A DNA stretch of 64,000 nt from NCBI GenBank assembly GCA_934700345.1, contig CAKUXP010000002.1:62001-126000 (forward strand). The letters are read 5' to 3'. This DNA is from an uncultured Fibrobacter sp. (GTDB lineage: Bacteria > Fibrobacterota > Fibrobacteria > Fibrobacterales > Fibrobacteraceae). This document shows positions 25,359-34,376 of this stretch, piece by piece; the first letter of the stretch is position 1, and every line of letters begins with the position of its first letter. The notes under the pieces are model-generated. The model saw nothing but the letters and a program-made list of their open reading frames with translations, had not been told where the DNA came from and did no database searches. Position numbers and translations under genes: made by a program.

Positions 25359-28311
25359 CCCCCATTCGAAATGGAACCTCGCCACCTATCACGGAGCCTA
25401 CGCGATATTCGGCGAGGGCTTTGTCTCCGTGACGGACGGAGGCTCCGACTATTGGCATGTGCAGCTGACTAGGAGCGGCATCGAGCTGCGTGCCGGGAAA
25501 ACCTACGAAGTACGGTTCTTCCTGCAGGGCGTAAGCGCGAGGCGTTATGTGGAGGTCCGCATCGGCAGGGACGGTTTTCCGTACGACGCGTTTGCCGAGT
25601 TCGGCGAGGTCGTGGCGACCGCGAACGGAAGGACGGTGACGAGAACTTTCACGATGCAGTCGGGAAGCGTAAGCAACGCCCGGTTCGAGTTCAATCTGGG
25701 CAAGGCTACGGGAACGGTATATGTCGCCGACATTAGCCTGGACTGCCTCGATTGCGGCGATGATGTCGGAGCCGGCGATTTGCCGGTGTTTCCCGGGGAA
25801 AACCTGGACTATGCGGTCGTAGCCGATACGGTCGATTTCCGGGACGGCTCCATGTCCTTGGGGAGCGTGTTCGGGACAAGGCTTGAACTGGGGGCGGACT
25901 CCAAAGTCTTCGGCGATGTCGATGTCGCGGCGGCGTGCTTCCTTCGGGAACGCACAAAAATTGATGGCGGCTTGCGCTACGGGCGTCCGTGCGCGGAGCA
26001 GAACGGCGTGTCCGCGAAGACGAAAAGCGCCGCCAAACTATCGAAACCCGCATTCGGCGTCCCGAATATCGTTCCCGGGATTTCCCCGGTTTCTGTCGGA
26101 TTGAAACAGTCCGCCGAGCTTCCTCCCGGGAGTTACGGGACTTTCTATGCCGCGGCGAAGTCCAGAATCCGTTTTTCTTCGGGAGCTTACGCGTTCCAGT
26201 ACTTTTACACGGAACCCGATGCTGAAATAATTTTTGACTTGTCCGCTGGGCCGGTTACGGTCGGCGTGTCCGGAAGCGTTCGCTTTGGCGACAGGAACCG
26301 GTTCTCCGTTATCGGTGGAAACCCGAGCGAAATTTTGTGGAACGTTTCCGGGGAAAGAGTCGATATGGGGACCGACGGCCTTTATTTCGGAAAATTTGTC
26401 GCCCCGGATGCCTGCGTGCGCATCCCCTCCCGTTCGCATCTCGTCGGTGGCGTCTATGCGAGAAAGTTCGCGATCGAGCCGCAATCGACCGTGTCCAGGG
26501 AACCTCGCGCCAGGGAAATCTCCCACAGCGAAGAGCACTTCGGGCCATTTTTCGAACCGGGAAGGTTTCGCTACCGTTCCCAGGTTTCGCCTTCCCTGTC
26601 CAGGATAGAGATGTTCGTCTATGCGGACAGCCTCCAGGTCACGGTGAATGGAGGCCCTTCAAGGGTCGTTGAGCTTTCGTCTTCGGAAGTTTCTGTCAAA
26701 GTGTCGCTCAGGCGGAACCCGGTGGCGGGGTTCCCTTCCGAAGCGTTCCGCAGCAGCTATCGGTTTGACTTTCTGAAAAATGCGAATTACCGCATCTACT
26801 GGAATCCGCAGACGCCGTGCAGGCAGGGTTGCGACGGGATGACCGCGGCGACGGCCGTCGGCGATTTTGGAAAGGCTCTCGAAACGGCAAGAACGACCGG
26901 TCGGGAAATCAACATGGCCGGCGGGACCTGGAACGCCTCGGAAAGTTTCCCGGACAGCGTCGTCTCCTGGAAAGTGGGCTTCGAGCTTGTCGGCAACACA
27001 GAAAACCTGGGGGACCTGTCTTCCGAAAACGACCTGCCCCTGATCGATTTGGGAAATGCCTCCCACATCGAGATAGAGGGGCGCTCTCCGCGCAGCCTGA
27101 CCGGTTTCCGCATCGCGAACGGATACAATGCCGGTGACGGCGGCGCAATTTATTCGAACAGCCAGAAGCTCGGGCTTAAAAATCTTCTGGTTTCTTCGTC
27201 AAAATCTGGAGGTGCTGGCGGTGCGGTCTTTGCTTCCGATACGATAAATTTGGAAAATGTCCGTATTTTAAAAAGCTCGTCATTTGGAAACGGAGGAGCT
27301 GTTTCTGTCGGCGGATTCGCAAAGTTTCTCAACGTTCTGTTTACGGAAAATACTTCTGCAAAAAATGGTGGGGCGCTTGGATTGAATGGTGCAAATGCTT
27401 ATATTGGAAATGGCATATTTTATGGAAATCGATCCGGACTTTCTGGCGGAGCGGTTTACAATGAAAATTCTTTGCTCAATATATGGAATTCAACGTTTTT
27501 TGCAAATTTGGCAACTACGGCAAACGGAGCTCTTGGGGGAAATGCAAAAGGAATGATTGGAAATAGCATTTTTTGGAAAAATATCACTTCTAAATGCAGC
27601 TCAGAAGATTGTTCTTCGGAGGTCGTTGTTGGTTATTCCGCTACAAATTCCTCCTTTACAAATGCTTATGTTGGCAATAACATTTATGTTGGTGATCCGA
27701 AGTTTGCGGATGAAAAAAATCCAGAAGGCAGAAATGCATATATGGATTATGATGCAGGAATCAACTTGTCCGAGGACTCTCCTCTTTTAAAAGCGGGAAT
27801 AGCGGATATAAATGTTCCGACTGACGATTTACTGTCGGAAATTCGAAATATGGCGAATATTGCCTTGGGTGCCTATGCGTATGCAAAACCTAAGCGTGAA
27901 ACATCTTTTGGTGTATTAGATAAGGATGGATCGGTTGTTTCAATAAAGCCTTCAATTCCCTTGATAAATGCAATTTCTGGAGATTATTACAGGGAATATC
28001 TAGCGACATCGCCTTATGCTCGTGTTTGGAAGGCGACGGTTAAAAAGCACAAGAAAACAAAAAAAGATAAGGCTCATGTCAAAATGTGGGTAGTGAACAG
28101 ACGTGGTGAAAAAATTACAAAAGAACCCGTAGAATTTGAAGTTTACCGAAATGGGGAAGAGAACGGTCGCTATGTATTTCAAACGATGACCAAAACTGCC
28201 GGTAAACCGGTTTTATTTTCGATGCGCCCTGAAGATGCTGGAAATTATAAGGATGCTATTGTTTTATATATGAAGTCTGTTTCTGATTATTTCTATTACG
28301 AGGCGGAATAG
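25294..28311 (+). CDS. Secreted CBM4_9-like / beta-helix modular protein
   Basis: 1005 residues from ATG 25294 (signal peptide MHLRVFFLLLLVSLGNVLA). Residues about 21-155 look like a CBM4/9-type carbohydrate-binding module (YWHVQLTRSGIELRAGKTYEVR; ARFEFNLGKATGTVYV). The middle, about 160-590, holds an acidic/Gly-rich region of bactofilin-like short strands (SKVFGDVDVAAACFL). About 590-790 is a right-handed beta-helix with repeated GGAI/GGAV/GGAL turns (DGGAIYSNS; NGGALGLNG; GGAVYNENS). The C-terminus is Lys-rich (KATVKKHKKTKKDKAHVK). Function unknown; probably a polysaccharide- or surface-binding protein. Base composition changes from GC-rich to AT-rich near 27170, inside the gene. Confidence 0.75.
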   Translation: MHLRVFFLLLLVSLGNVLAVQFPHSKWNLATYHGAYAIFGEGFVSVTDGGSDYWHVQLTRSGIELRAGKTYEVRFFLQGVSARRYVEVRIGRDGFPYDAFAEFGEVVATANGRTVTRTFTMQSGSVSNARFEFNLGKATGTVYVADISLDCLDCGDDVGAGDLPVFPGENLDYAVVADTVDFRDGSMSLGSVFGTRLELGADSKVFGDVDVAAACFLRERTKIDGGLRYGRPCAEQNGVSAKTKSAAKLSKPAFGVPNIVPGISPVSVGLKQSAELPPGSYGTFYAAAKSRIRFSSGAYAFQYFYTEPDAEIIFDLSAGPVTVGVSGSVRFGDRNRFSVIGGNPSEILWNVSGERVDMGTDGLYFGKFVAPDACVRIPSRSHLVGGVYARKFAIEPQSTVSREPRAREISHSEEHFGPFFEPGRFRYRSQVSPSLSRIEMFVYADSLQVTVNGGPSRVVELSSSEVSVKVSLRRNPVAGFPSEAFRSSYRFDFLKNANYRIYWNPQTPCRQGCDGMTAATAVGDFGKALETARTTGREINMAGGTWNASESFPDSVVSWKVGFELVGNTENLGDLSSENDLPLIDLGNASHIEIEGRSPRSLTGFRIANGYNAGDGGAIYSNSQKLGLKNLLVSSSKSGGAGGAVFASDTINLENVRILKSSSFGNGGAVSVGGFAKFLNVLFTENTSAKNGGALGLNGANAYIGNGIFYGNRSGLSGGAVYNENSLLNIWNSTFFANLATTANGALGGNAKGMIGNSIFWKNITSKCSSEDCSSEVVVGYSATNSSFTNAYVGNNIYVGDPKFADEKNPEGRNAYMDYDAGINLSEDSPLLKAGIADINVPTDDLLSEIRNMANIALGAYAYAKPKRETSFGVLDKDGSVVSIKPSIPLINAISGDYYREYLATSPYARVWKATVKKHKKTKKDKAHVKMWVVNRRGEKITKEPVEFEVYRNGEENGRYVFQTMTKTAGKPVLFSMRPEDAGNYKDAIVLYMKSVSDYFYYEAE

Positions 28312-28313
28312 CG

Positions 28314-29990
28314 ATGTTTGGAGATTTGGTGAAATGGTGTCTGCTTCTTTCTTTTTTTATGACTTTGATTGCTTGTGATGACGACAAGGTCACTGGGAAT
28401 ACGCGTAAAGAAGATTGCGATGAAAGCAACAACCCAAATTGCTATAAGACTATACCGGGAGTTTCTCCGATAAGTGGTGATTATGATTATAAGTCATATG
28501 ATGATGGGGATGTGGTCACGTTCCAATGGGACCAGACGCTGGCTTGGTTTCTTCAATCCGAAAATCACCAATATGGTTATGATCGAGATCCTTTTTCAAA
28601 TTTAGAAGATTATGTGGAACGCGGAAAGGATGTGTATATGTCTGTCCTAAAAGGTGAAATGGCAAAAGTGAAAATTGTTGTAGACCAAAATTCAAAAAAG
28701 ATTTATCGAGTGCATCGAATTAGTGAAAATAAAGAAATTTTAGAAAAAAATATTATCGTTGGAACGGATGTGTGTCAAGAAAAAAGCTGTGTAAAAGAAT
28801 ACGCCTTGCCTGTTGGACATTATGCTGTATTTTATGATGAATTGGATAAAAAAAGATATTTGCACATAATTGAATACTCAAAAAAGACGAACGATATTTA
28901 TTTTGTGCAGCTTGGAGATGAATATGGAAATACATGCAATATCGGAAATGCTAATGGATGTTATACCAAGAAATCTGTTCAGGACAATTATAACCGAGTG
29001 ATGGCTCAGGTGGTAACTGAGGGAAATTTTATCGAAGTCGATCCGACAAAGATGGATTTGGAAACGGCAGGACCGAATAACATTCTTATTGTTGATTTGA
29101 ATAGTACGAAAGACTCAAAATTACCGCTTGTCAATCAAATCTATGATAAAATTTTAGCAAGCAAGGAATTTGGCTATGGGAATGAAGAGGAAAAATATAA
29201 CGAGATTAGAGAAAAATATGAAAACGGTGAAGTAGATGTTTCTATCTTCAATTATGCTGTCGAAGCTTATAATTCCGCTGTGTTACGGCATCGGCAGAAG
29301 CATATTGTTTTAGCGATTAACGAAATGCGGATACGATGGAAATTTTTTATAGGGGATGATTACTCTTTAGGCAATTTGAGTGCGTTTGAACGCGCTTGTG
29401 AAGTGGATGAAGATGTTTGTCAATCGGGTTCTTTGGCTATGACATTGGAAAGTAGCTGTGGCGATAAGGACGTCCCTATAAAATTGAGTGTTGCAAAAAC
29501 AAAAGACAACGATCAGTTTATTCCTAAGATTTCTGGATTTGGGGCTTTAAAAAATGGTTGCGAATACAGTATCTATGCGGATGTTTATCCTTTTGTCCCC
29601 GATGATCCGAATGCCGCCCAAATAACCATCACTAACTATAAATCGGAAAAAGATAAAACGGTAATTGGTGGCATGGTATGGGGAAGTCATTTGAATGGTT
29701 CTGCTTCACTGAATACGATTGTTCATGAAATCGGTCATTCGTTTGGTTTGACGGATTTACATAAGGATCCAAATGACCCTTCCAATGCTCCAGAACGTTA
29801 TTACTATTTTGCCTTTAATGAAGGCAATATCATGGCGAGCTATGTGCCGTCCGGAGAACGGCTTCGTTATCGACCGCTTTTTGTTGTAAATACGGGGACT
29901 AACGATAGGATTCTTTTAGGAAATGGGTGGTATGCCACCGAAAACCAGTGGGATTGTGTCCGTTCAACAAGTAAATGTTATAAAAAGTAG
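28314..29990 (+). CDS. Zinc metalloprotease (metzincin-like) lipoprotein
   Basis: 558 residues, starting 2 nt after the beta-helix gene. A lipoprotein signal ends in LIAC. Residues 471-481 read HEIGHSFGLTD, the HExxHxxGxxD zinc-binding motif (third ligand Asp), and NEGNIMASY about 25 residues later is a plausible Met-turn, so this is a metzincin-type peptidase. The first 400 residues match nothing I recognise. AT-rich coding throughout. The C-terminus, TENQWDCVRSTSKCYKK, shares ENQWDC with two orphan gene ends in the locus (25019-25096, 31390-31470). Confidence 0.75.
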   Translation: MFGDLVKWCLLLSFFMTLIACDDDKVTGNTRKEDCDESNNPNCYKTIPGVSPISGDYDYKSYDDGDVVTFQWDQTLAWFLQSENHQYGYDRDPFSNLEDYVERGKDVYMSVLKGEMAKVKIVVDQNSKKIYRVHRISENKEILEKNIIVGTDVCQEKSCVKEYALPVGHYAVFYDELDKKRYLHIIEYSKKTNDIYFVQLGDEYGNTCNIGNANGCYTKKSVQDNYNRVMAQVVTEGNFIEVDPTKMDLETAGPNNILIVDLNSTKDSKLPLVNQIYDKILASKEFGYGNEEEKYNEIREKYENGEVDVSIFNYAVEAYNSAVLRHRQKHIVLAINEMRIRWKFFIGDDYSLGNLSAFERACEVDEDVCQSGSLAMTLESSCGDKDVPIKLSVAKTKDNDQFIPKISGFGALKNGCEYSIYADVYPFVPDDPNAAQITITNYKSEKDKTVIGGMVWGSHLNGSASLNTIVHEIGHSFGLTDLHKDPNDPSNAPERYYYFAFNEGNIMASYVPSGERLRYRPLFVVNTGTNDRILLGNGWYATENQWDCVRSTSKCYKK

Positions 29991-29999
29991 GTAAAAACC

Positions 30000-31370
30000 A
30001 TGAAAATCAAAATAATCCTTTTTCTCGCCATTGCGGTGCAGGCCTTTGCCGCCAAGGATTCTCTCTACGAAATCAATGGAACGGTTTTTAACAAGGAACA
30101 CGGGCCGAGAGGTCCCAAGGCGATAGTCAAGGTTTCCCGTACTGTACCGAGGATAAAGCCGCTCCGCGCAAGCGAGGATTCGTTTCAGGTTTCCTTGAGA
30201 AAAGGTGGAGATGAGCGTTGGCTTGAAATGGAAAAGAATACGGTCTATTCCGTCTGTGTCGATGATGATGGCGGCTTTTGGAAAGTTGAAGATTTCAAGT
30301 ACGAAAAAGAGGGAAGTTCATGCATTAGATTGCATTCCGGGAATTACGTGAAAAACGGGAAAATTCAGTATGCGACCAGGATGGGCAACGGTTACACTTT
30401 TCAGTTGTTGGTCGGAATGAAGTACATCGATCTCAGGGGGAAAAAACATCTTTTGGGGTATTTAGAGCTGGGCGAAGGCTTCTATTACAAGGAAGGCCTT
30501 TGGTATCCGATCGATCCGGGAAGGTACGAAGCTATGGACAAGGTTCTGGCTGTGGATAAGTATATGGTCACCGAATGCGAATTTGTTCAGGCTCTGTGGG
30601 ACTCCATTCCTGCGCAAGCCAAAAGGGAGTACCAGAGGAATCATCCCTTTTGGATAGAGAAAAAAAAGACCATGACGAAAAACGGATTTTGCGATGCGCA
30701 TGATTCCGCGGTGGTCCGTGTCAATTTGTACTATGCCCTTGTCTATGCGAATCTTCGAAGTGTTCGGGACGGTTTTCAACCGGTCTATTCTTTCGAATGG
30801 ACGGATAATGGATACGGCCTTGCGGAAGACGGCAGCTTTGTCATTTCCGATGTCAATTTTCACGTAGAAAACTCGGCTGTCCGCGTGAGGATAGATACAA
30901 GCGCGAACGGCTATCGTTTGCCCTATTACGATGAATGGATGGCGTTGGGACGCGCCGGACATGATTATACGTTTTATGTATGGGGCCGTGATGGCGATTC
31001 CGCAATTGCCGCTCGGCACGCTTGGTTTGGCGTCCGGGACCCGGAAGACAAGTATTTAAAAATGAACAGGAACGATTGGAATGAACGAAGCCGCTTGGAA
31101 CGTTCTTGCGGGAAATGGCTACAAAAATCTAAGCCGGTAGGAATGCTGAAACCGAATGACTACGGATTGTATGACATGTTTGGTCTTGTGTGCGAAAACG
31201 TTATCATGGAAAAACACCAGGTATATTTCCATGGGGTTGCGGCTACCTGCAAGGGCGGCTTTTTGGCGGATACCCTCAAGGCGTTGAACTTTAAAGCGAA
31301 GTGCAGGACTGATTTTTTTGATCCGGAAAGACTTTTCCAAGGATTGCGCCTGGTCAGGCAAATCAAGTGA
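30000..31370 (+). CDS. Secreted FGE/SUMF1-like domain protein X
   Basis: 456 residues with signal peptide MKIKIILFLAIAVQAFAA, starting 9 nt after the metzincin stop. From about residue 190 it has SUMF1-fold features: MVTECEFVQALWD, VNLYYALVYANLRS, NGYRLPYYDEWMALGRAGH, FYVWGRDGDSA, MLKPNDYGLYDMFGLVCENV and GLRLVRQIK. The RGGSW segment and catalytic Cys pair of formylglycine-generating enzymes are not visible, so catalysis is unlikely. It pairs with the metzincin gene by spacing. A decayed copy of its 5' end lies at 24893. Confidence 0.75.
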   Translation: MKIKIILFLAIAVQAFAAKDSLYEINGTVFNKEHGPRGPKAIVKVSRTVPRIKPLRASEDSFQVSLRKGGDERWLEMEKNTVYSVCVDDDGGFWKVEDFKYEKEGSSCIRLHSGNYVKNGKIQYATRMGNGYTFQLLVGMKYIDLRGKKHLLGYLELGEGFYYKEGLWYPIDPGRYEAMDKVLAVDKYMVTECEFVQALWDSIPAQAKREYQRNHPFWIEKKKTMTKNGFCDAHDSAVVRVNLYYALVYANLRSVRDGFQPVYSFEWTDNGYGLAEDGSFVISDVNFHVENSAVRVRIDTSANGYRLPYYDEWMALGRAGHDYTFYVWGRDGDSAIAARHAWFGVRDPEDKYLKMNRNDWNERSRLERSCGKWLQKSKPVGMLKPNDYGLYDMFGLVCENVIMEKHQVYFHGVAATCKGGFLADTLKALNFKAKCRTDFFDPERLFQGLRLVRQIK

Positions 31371-31389
31371 TGGTGCAAAATGTTGAAAT

Positions 31390-31470
31390 TACGAAAACCA
31401 ATGGGATTGTCTGCACCGTCTGTCGGAAGAGAGCTGTGCGGATCCTGAAATGTGGAGGATTGACCGATGA
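31390..31470 (+). pseudogene. Orphan 3' end of a metzincin-like gene
   Basis: The frame YENQWDCLHRLSEESC... (26 codons, TGA 31468-31470) is nearly identical to 25019-25096 and resembles the C-terminus of the metzincin. A TGA lies just upstream in frame (31384-31386), so no body remains. Its stop overlaps the ATG of the next gene. Confidence 0.7.
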
Positions 31471-32795
31471 GAATTTTTACCTGCTTCGCCGTTCTTTTTC
31501 TGGCGTTGAACAAAATCTTTGCGTTGGAGTACCATGTCGTATTCGATGCGAAGGGGCGGCTTATCGGAAAAACAGAGGGCTCGGCAAAGATCGGTTACGA
31601 GAATTTCGGGAAAGGCGCCTATTTTGTACTCCGTAAAGGCACTGCGGATAAAAAATCGCCGGAATATAAACGCTCCGTTCCCGCCTTAGAATCTGGTCGG
31701 ACAAGGTGGTATGAGGCGGAAAAAAATGAACATGTCAAGATTTGCCCGTCCAATTCGTCGAGCGGAGGAGTTTGGCTTGCCAAGATTCAAGCCGAGGTGG
31801 ATGCTTCAAACTGTCTCGGTGTCTTTACGGGTCAATTTGTCCGGAGTCTTTTCGCCCTGTATGTTCCGGACACTTTGAAAATGGAATCTGCGGATACGAG
31901 CTGGATTCTTGTCGGACAAAAAATCGCGCCCATTTCGAAGGGAACGCATCGTTTCTTCGAGGGGAAAGAAGCTCCGCTTCGAAAGATGCAAAATCCGGAA
32001 TCGGGATATCGAGATATAAATTTCTCTTATGATTTGATTGTCGATGCTATGGAGTTCCGTGTGGGCGATGCGGAATGGTTGATTGGTTCGGCTGAAACAG
32101 ACTCTTTGATAGGAAAGGACTTGGATTTCATTGATGAACGGAAACTTTTTAACCGAAGTTCCTTGCCCATGGAAACATCGGAAATATATCGCCTGGCAAA
32201 CGCCCGCAGCGCACGTGACGGCCTAGATTCCGTGTACAGGCTTTTACCAAAGGATGTGTGGGAAAAAAGCGGGCTTCCCTTTTTGGACATTTCCGAACGG
32301 AGAAATTTAGTCCTTGTACTTGACACTTCTGCGAATGGCTACCGAGCGCCTTTTTTTGAAGAATGGGCCGCTCTGCAACGCGCAGGAGGTTCGGGAGATT
32401 TCTTCTGGGGTAACGATAATTCTCTGTCTGGAGAAGCGATCAAATACGAACAACTGTTTGGGGATACGGCCTCTGCCTTTTGCCGTCCGTCGGGCCAAAA
32501 GACGCCGAATCCGTATGGCCTGTACGATGTCTATGGAAATGCTTTGGAATATGTCTTGAAACGGTCCGTATCGTCGGGGCGTTATTACCACATGATCGAA
32601 TGCCAAACGGATTTTAAATATGACCGCAGCCCGGTGTGTTCTCTGTTCTTTGACATGGTCGGCTACAGGGCGAGCAAGAGGCGAAAAATCTGCATCGGAG
32701 AGTTTGATGCAGAGGGAAATGTCTCCGAGACATGCACGCCCTATATGAAGCGGACCTTTGTCAAAGGCTTCCGCCTTGTGCGAAAGCTGCGGTGA
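31467..32795 (+). CDS. Secreted FGE/SUMF1-like domain protein Z
   Basis: 442 residues with signal peptide MRIFTCFAVLFLALNKIFAL. The C-terminal two thirds match the same SUMF1-like pattern: EIYRLANARSARDGLDSVYR, NGYRAPFFEEWAALQRAGGS, FFWGNDNSLS, KTPNPYGLYDVYGNALEYVL, GFRLVRKLR. No RGGSW. GGAGG lies before the ATG, which overlaps the stop of the orphan fragment. It is a paralogue of proteins A and X. Function unknown. Confidence 0.75.
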   Translation: MRIFTCFAVLFLALNKIFALEYHVVFDAKGRLIGKTEGSAKIGYENFGKGAYFVLRKGTADKKSPEYKRSVPALESGRTRWYEAEKNEHVKICPSNSSSGGVWLAKIQAEVDASNCLGVFTGQFVRSLFALYVPDTLKMESADTSWILVGQKIAPISKGTHRFFEGKEAPLRKMQNPESGYRDINFSYDLIVDAMEFRVGDAEWLIGSAETDSLIGKDLDFIDERKLFNRSSLPMETSEIYRLANARSARDGLDSVYRLLPKDVWEKSGLPFLDISERRNLVLVLDTSANGYRAPFFEEWAALQRAGGSGDFFWGNDNSLSGEAIKYEQLFGDTASAFCRPSGQKTPNPYGLYDVYGNALEYVLKRSVSSGRYYHMIECQTDFKYDRSPVCSLFFDMVGYRASKRRKICIGEFDAEGNVSETCTPYMKRTFVKGFRLVRKLR

Positions 32796-32814
32796 GGTCG
32801 CAGTAATTATTCCC

Positions 32815-33243
32815 TCAGATATAATACATATATCCCGAGGATTTTTTGGAAATGAGTTTGTCTAAGGTGATGCTTTTTAGGACCGCGGAAAGCGCTTCGT
32901 CGATTTTGTCGTAAAGCCCGATGCGCAGGGCCTTTCGAAACGGAGTTTCTTCTGCTGTCGGGAGCGGCGGATCGATGATTTTCAGGTCGCCTTCCAGGGC
33001 TTCCAGAATGCTGTCGAGGTGAATGTCGGCGGGAGGCTTGGCGAGAACGAATCCGCCGCTCGAACCCTTGATGGATCGGATGAATCCCGCACGCTTCAGG
33101 ACGATGGCGATTTGCCCGAGATAGGTTGAAGATATCTGCTGCCTTTCCGAAATTTCGGCAAGGGTCGTGTGCGAGTTTGGCCCCTGCTCCGCGATATCGA
33201 TTAAAAAGCGGATGCCGTAGCGTCCCTTGGTGGAAATCTTCAT
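32815..33243 (-). CDS. Rrf2-family transcriptional regulator
   Basis: 142 residues from ATG 33243. The N-terminus MKISTKGRYGIRFLIDIAEQ and the winged helix (TTLAEISERQQISSTYLGQI; GSSGGFVLAKPP) are typical Rrf2. There are no Cys residues, so no Fe-S cluster as in IscR. Its ATG overlaps the stop of the next Rrf2 gene upstream (ATGA), so the two are translationally coupled. Confidence 0.88.
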   Translation of the reverse strand: MKISTKGRYGIRFLIDIAEQGPNSHTTLAEISERQQISSTYLGQIAIVLKRAGFIRSIKGSSGGFVLAKPPADIHLDSILEALEGDLKIIDPPLPTAEETPFRKALRIGLYDKIDEALSAVLKSITLDKLISKKSSGYMYYI

Positions 33244-33668
33244 CCGATGAAAACTCCTTGCACTCCGCGGTAAATGGTCGCAAGGTCTTCGAGCGATACC
33301 GTCTTGAGGGTGGCTTCGAGCGCGCCGCTCACCTTGTCCCAGACCTCCTTGGATTCGCAAGCTTCCTTGCGTGGACATTCGCCGCCGTTTTGGCAGGGAA
33401 CGGACCGGAGCGACGTCTCCATCTTGCTTAGAATGTCATACGCGGAAATCTCCCCGGGTTTCTTGGCGAGCCTGTACCCGCCTTGTACGCCGCGGGTTCC
33501 GGTGATGAATCCCGCCTTTTTGAGCGGAATGAAAAGCTGTTCCAGGTAGCCTTCCGAAAGCTTTGTCTCTTCGGCAATCGAATGGATGCTGCGAGGCTTC
33601 TCGGAAGTCCCCGTGGCGAGATTTAAAAGTGCTTCAATGGCGTATTGTCCGCGGGTGGAAATCTTCAT
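33240..33668 (-). CDS. IscR-like Rrf2 regulator with Fe-S cysteines
   Basis: 142 residues from ATG 33668. Winged helix MKISTRGQYAIEALLNLATG, then SEGYLEQLFIPLKKAGFI and GVQGGYRLAKKP. Cys92, Cys98 and Cys104 (CQNGGECPRKEAC) have the same numbers and spacing as the [2Fe-2S] ligands of E. coli IscR. It likely senses iron-sulfur status or redox stress; there are no isc/suf genes in the window. Overlaps the outer-membrane protein gene upstream by 4 nt and the second Rrf2 downstream by 4 nt. Confidence 0.9.
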   Translation of the reverse strand: MKISTRGQYAIEALLNLATGTSEKPRSIHSIAEETKLSEGYLEQLFIPLKKAGFITGTRGVQGGYRLAKKPGEISAYDILSKMETSLRSVPCQNGGECPRKEACESKEVWDKVSGALEATLKTVSLEDLATIYRGVQGVFIG

Positions 33669-34213
33669 CTGCTGACGTCGATGGCTTTTAATCCCGGGCG
33701 GGAATTGGCAAACAGGATTCCCAGCGAGATGCCGAACCCGTGTTCGGTCTCCTTGGCGAACGTCCACTGGTAGGAACCCTTGATGCGGAAGGAGATGAAC
33801 GATTCGCGGAAAAAGTAAAGTCCCGCGTTGGCTTCTACGGTCGGTCCGAACCGGTCGCCGAACGTATCGAGAATGTCGTCTTCGGGAAGCGCGCTTACGC
33901 CGGCCATGCCGCCGACAAAGGGTGTGATGCTTGCCGGGAGAAGCATTTGCTGCAGACCGAGCTTTACGTTAAATCCGTTTCCCGGGAACGAGTAGCCGAT
34001 GTCGCTCGTTAGGCTCGTGTAGGGGAGAAGCTGGATGTTCGAAACAAAGTTCACTACGCCGAATGCCGAGCGTTCGTCGCTCCAGGAATCGTTTACGGGT
34101 TTGAATGCTCCGAGTTCAAGGCCAAAACTCGAAAACGGGTTATAGACGGGACGTCCTTCGCCTGCGAAAGCCGCGATAGCCAGAGAACCGATAAAAAGAA
34201 TCCATTTTTTCAT
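33665..34213 (-). CDS. Small outer-membrane beta-barrel protein
   Basis: 182 residues from ATG 34213 (GGAG upstream); a signal peptide MKKWILFIGSLAIAAFAGEG, then alternating hydrophobic strands (FGLELGAFKP; NVKLGLQQMLLP; AGLYFFRESFISFRIKGSYQ; GFGISLGILFAN) typical of small beta-barrels. Function unknown. First of three overlapping genes with the two Rrf2 regulators. Confidence 0.6.
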   Translation of the reverse strand: MKKWILFIGSLAIAAFAGEGRPVYNPFSSFGLELGAFKPVNDSWSDERSAFGVVNFVSNIQLLPYTSLTSDIGYSFPGNGFNVKLGLQQMLLPASITPFVGGMAGVSALPEDDILDTFGDRFGPTVEANAGLYFFRESFISFRIKGSYQWTFAKETEHGFGISLGILFANSRPGLKAIDVSR

Positions 34214-34376
34214 ATTGAATCTCCAATCACAGAACATTCTGCAAGGTAGCAAAATAACAAATGCGAAAAGCGTTCTACTAGGAATTGCGGAACATTCGGA
34301 TAATGCGCCTAAAATCCTATCTGGGCGGAATGTTTTCTATATTAAGTGGAAACCAAAACTTAACAGAAGGATATCT

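Noticed and set aside
23804..32795. Active sulfatase maturation (true formylglycine-generating enzymes)
   Set aside because: No RGGSW or catalytic Cys pair and no sulfatase gene nearby.
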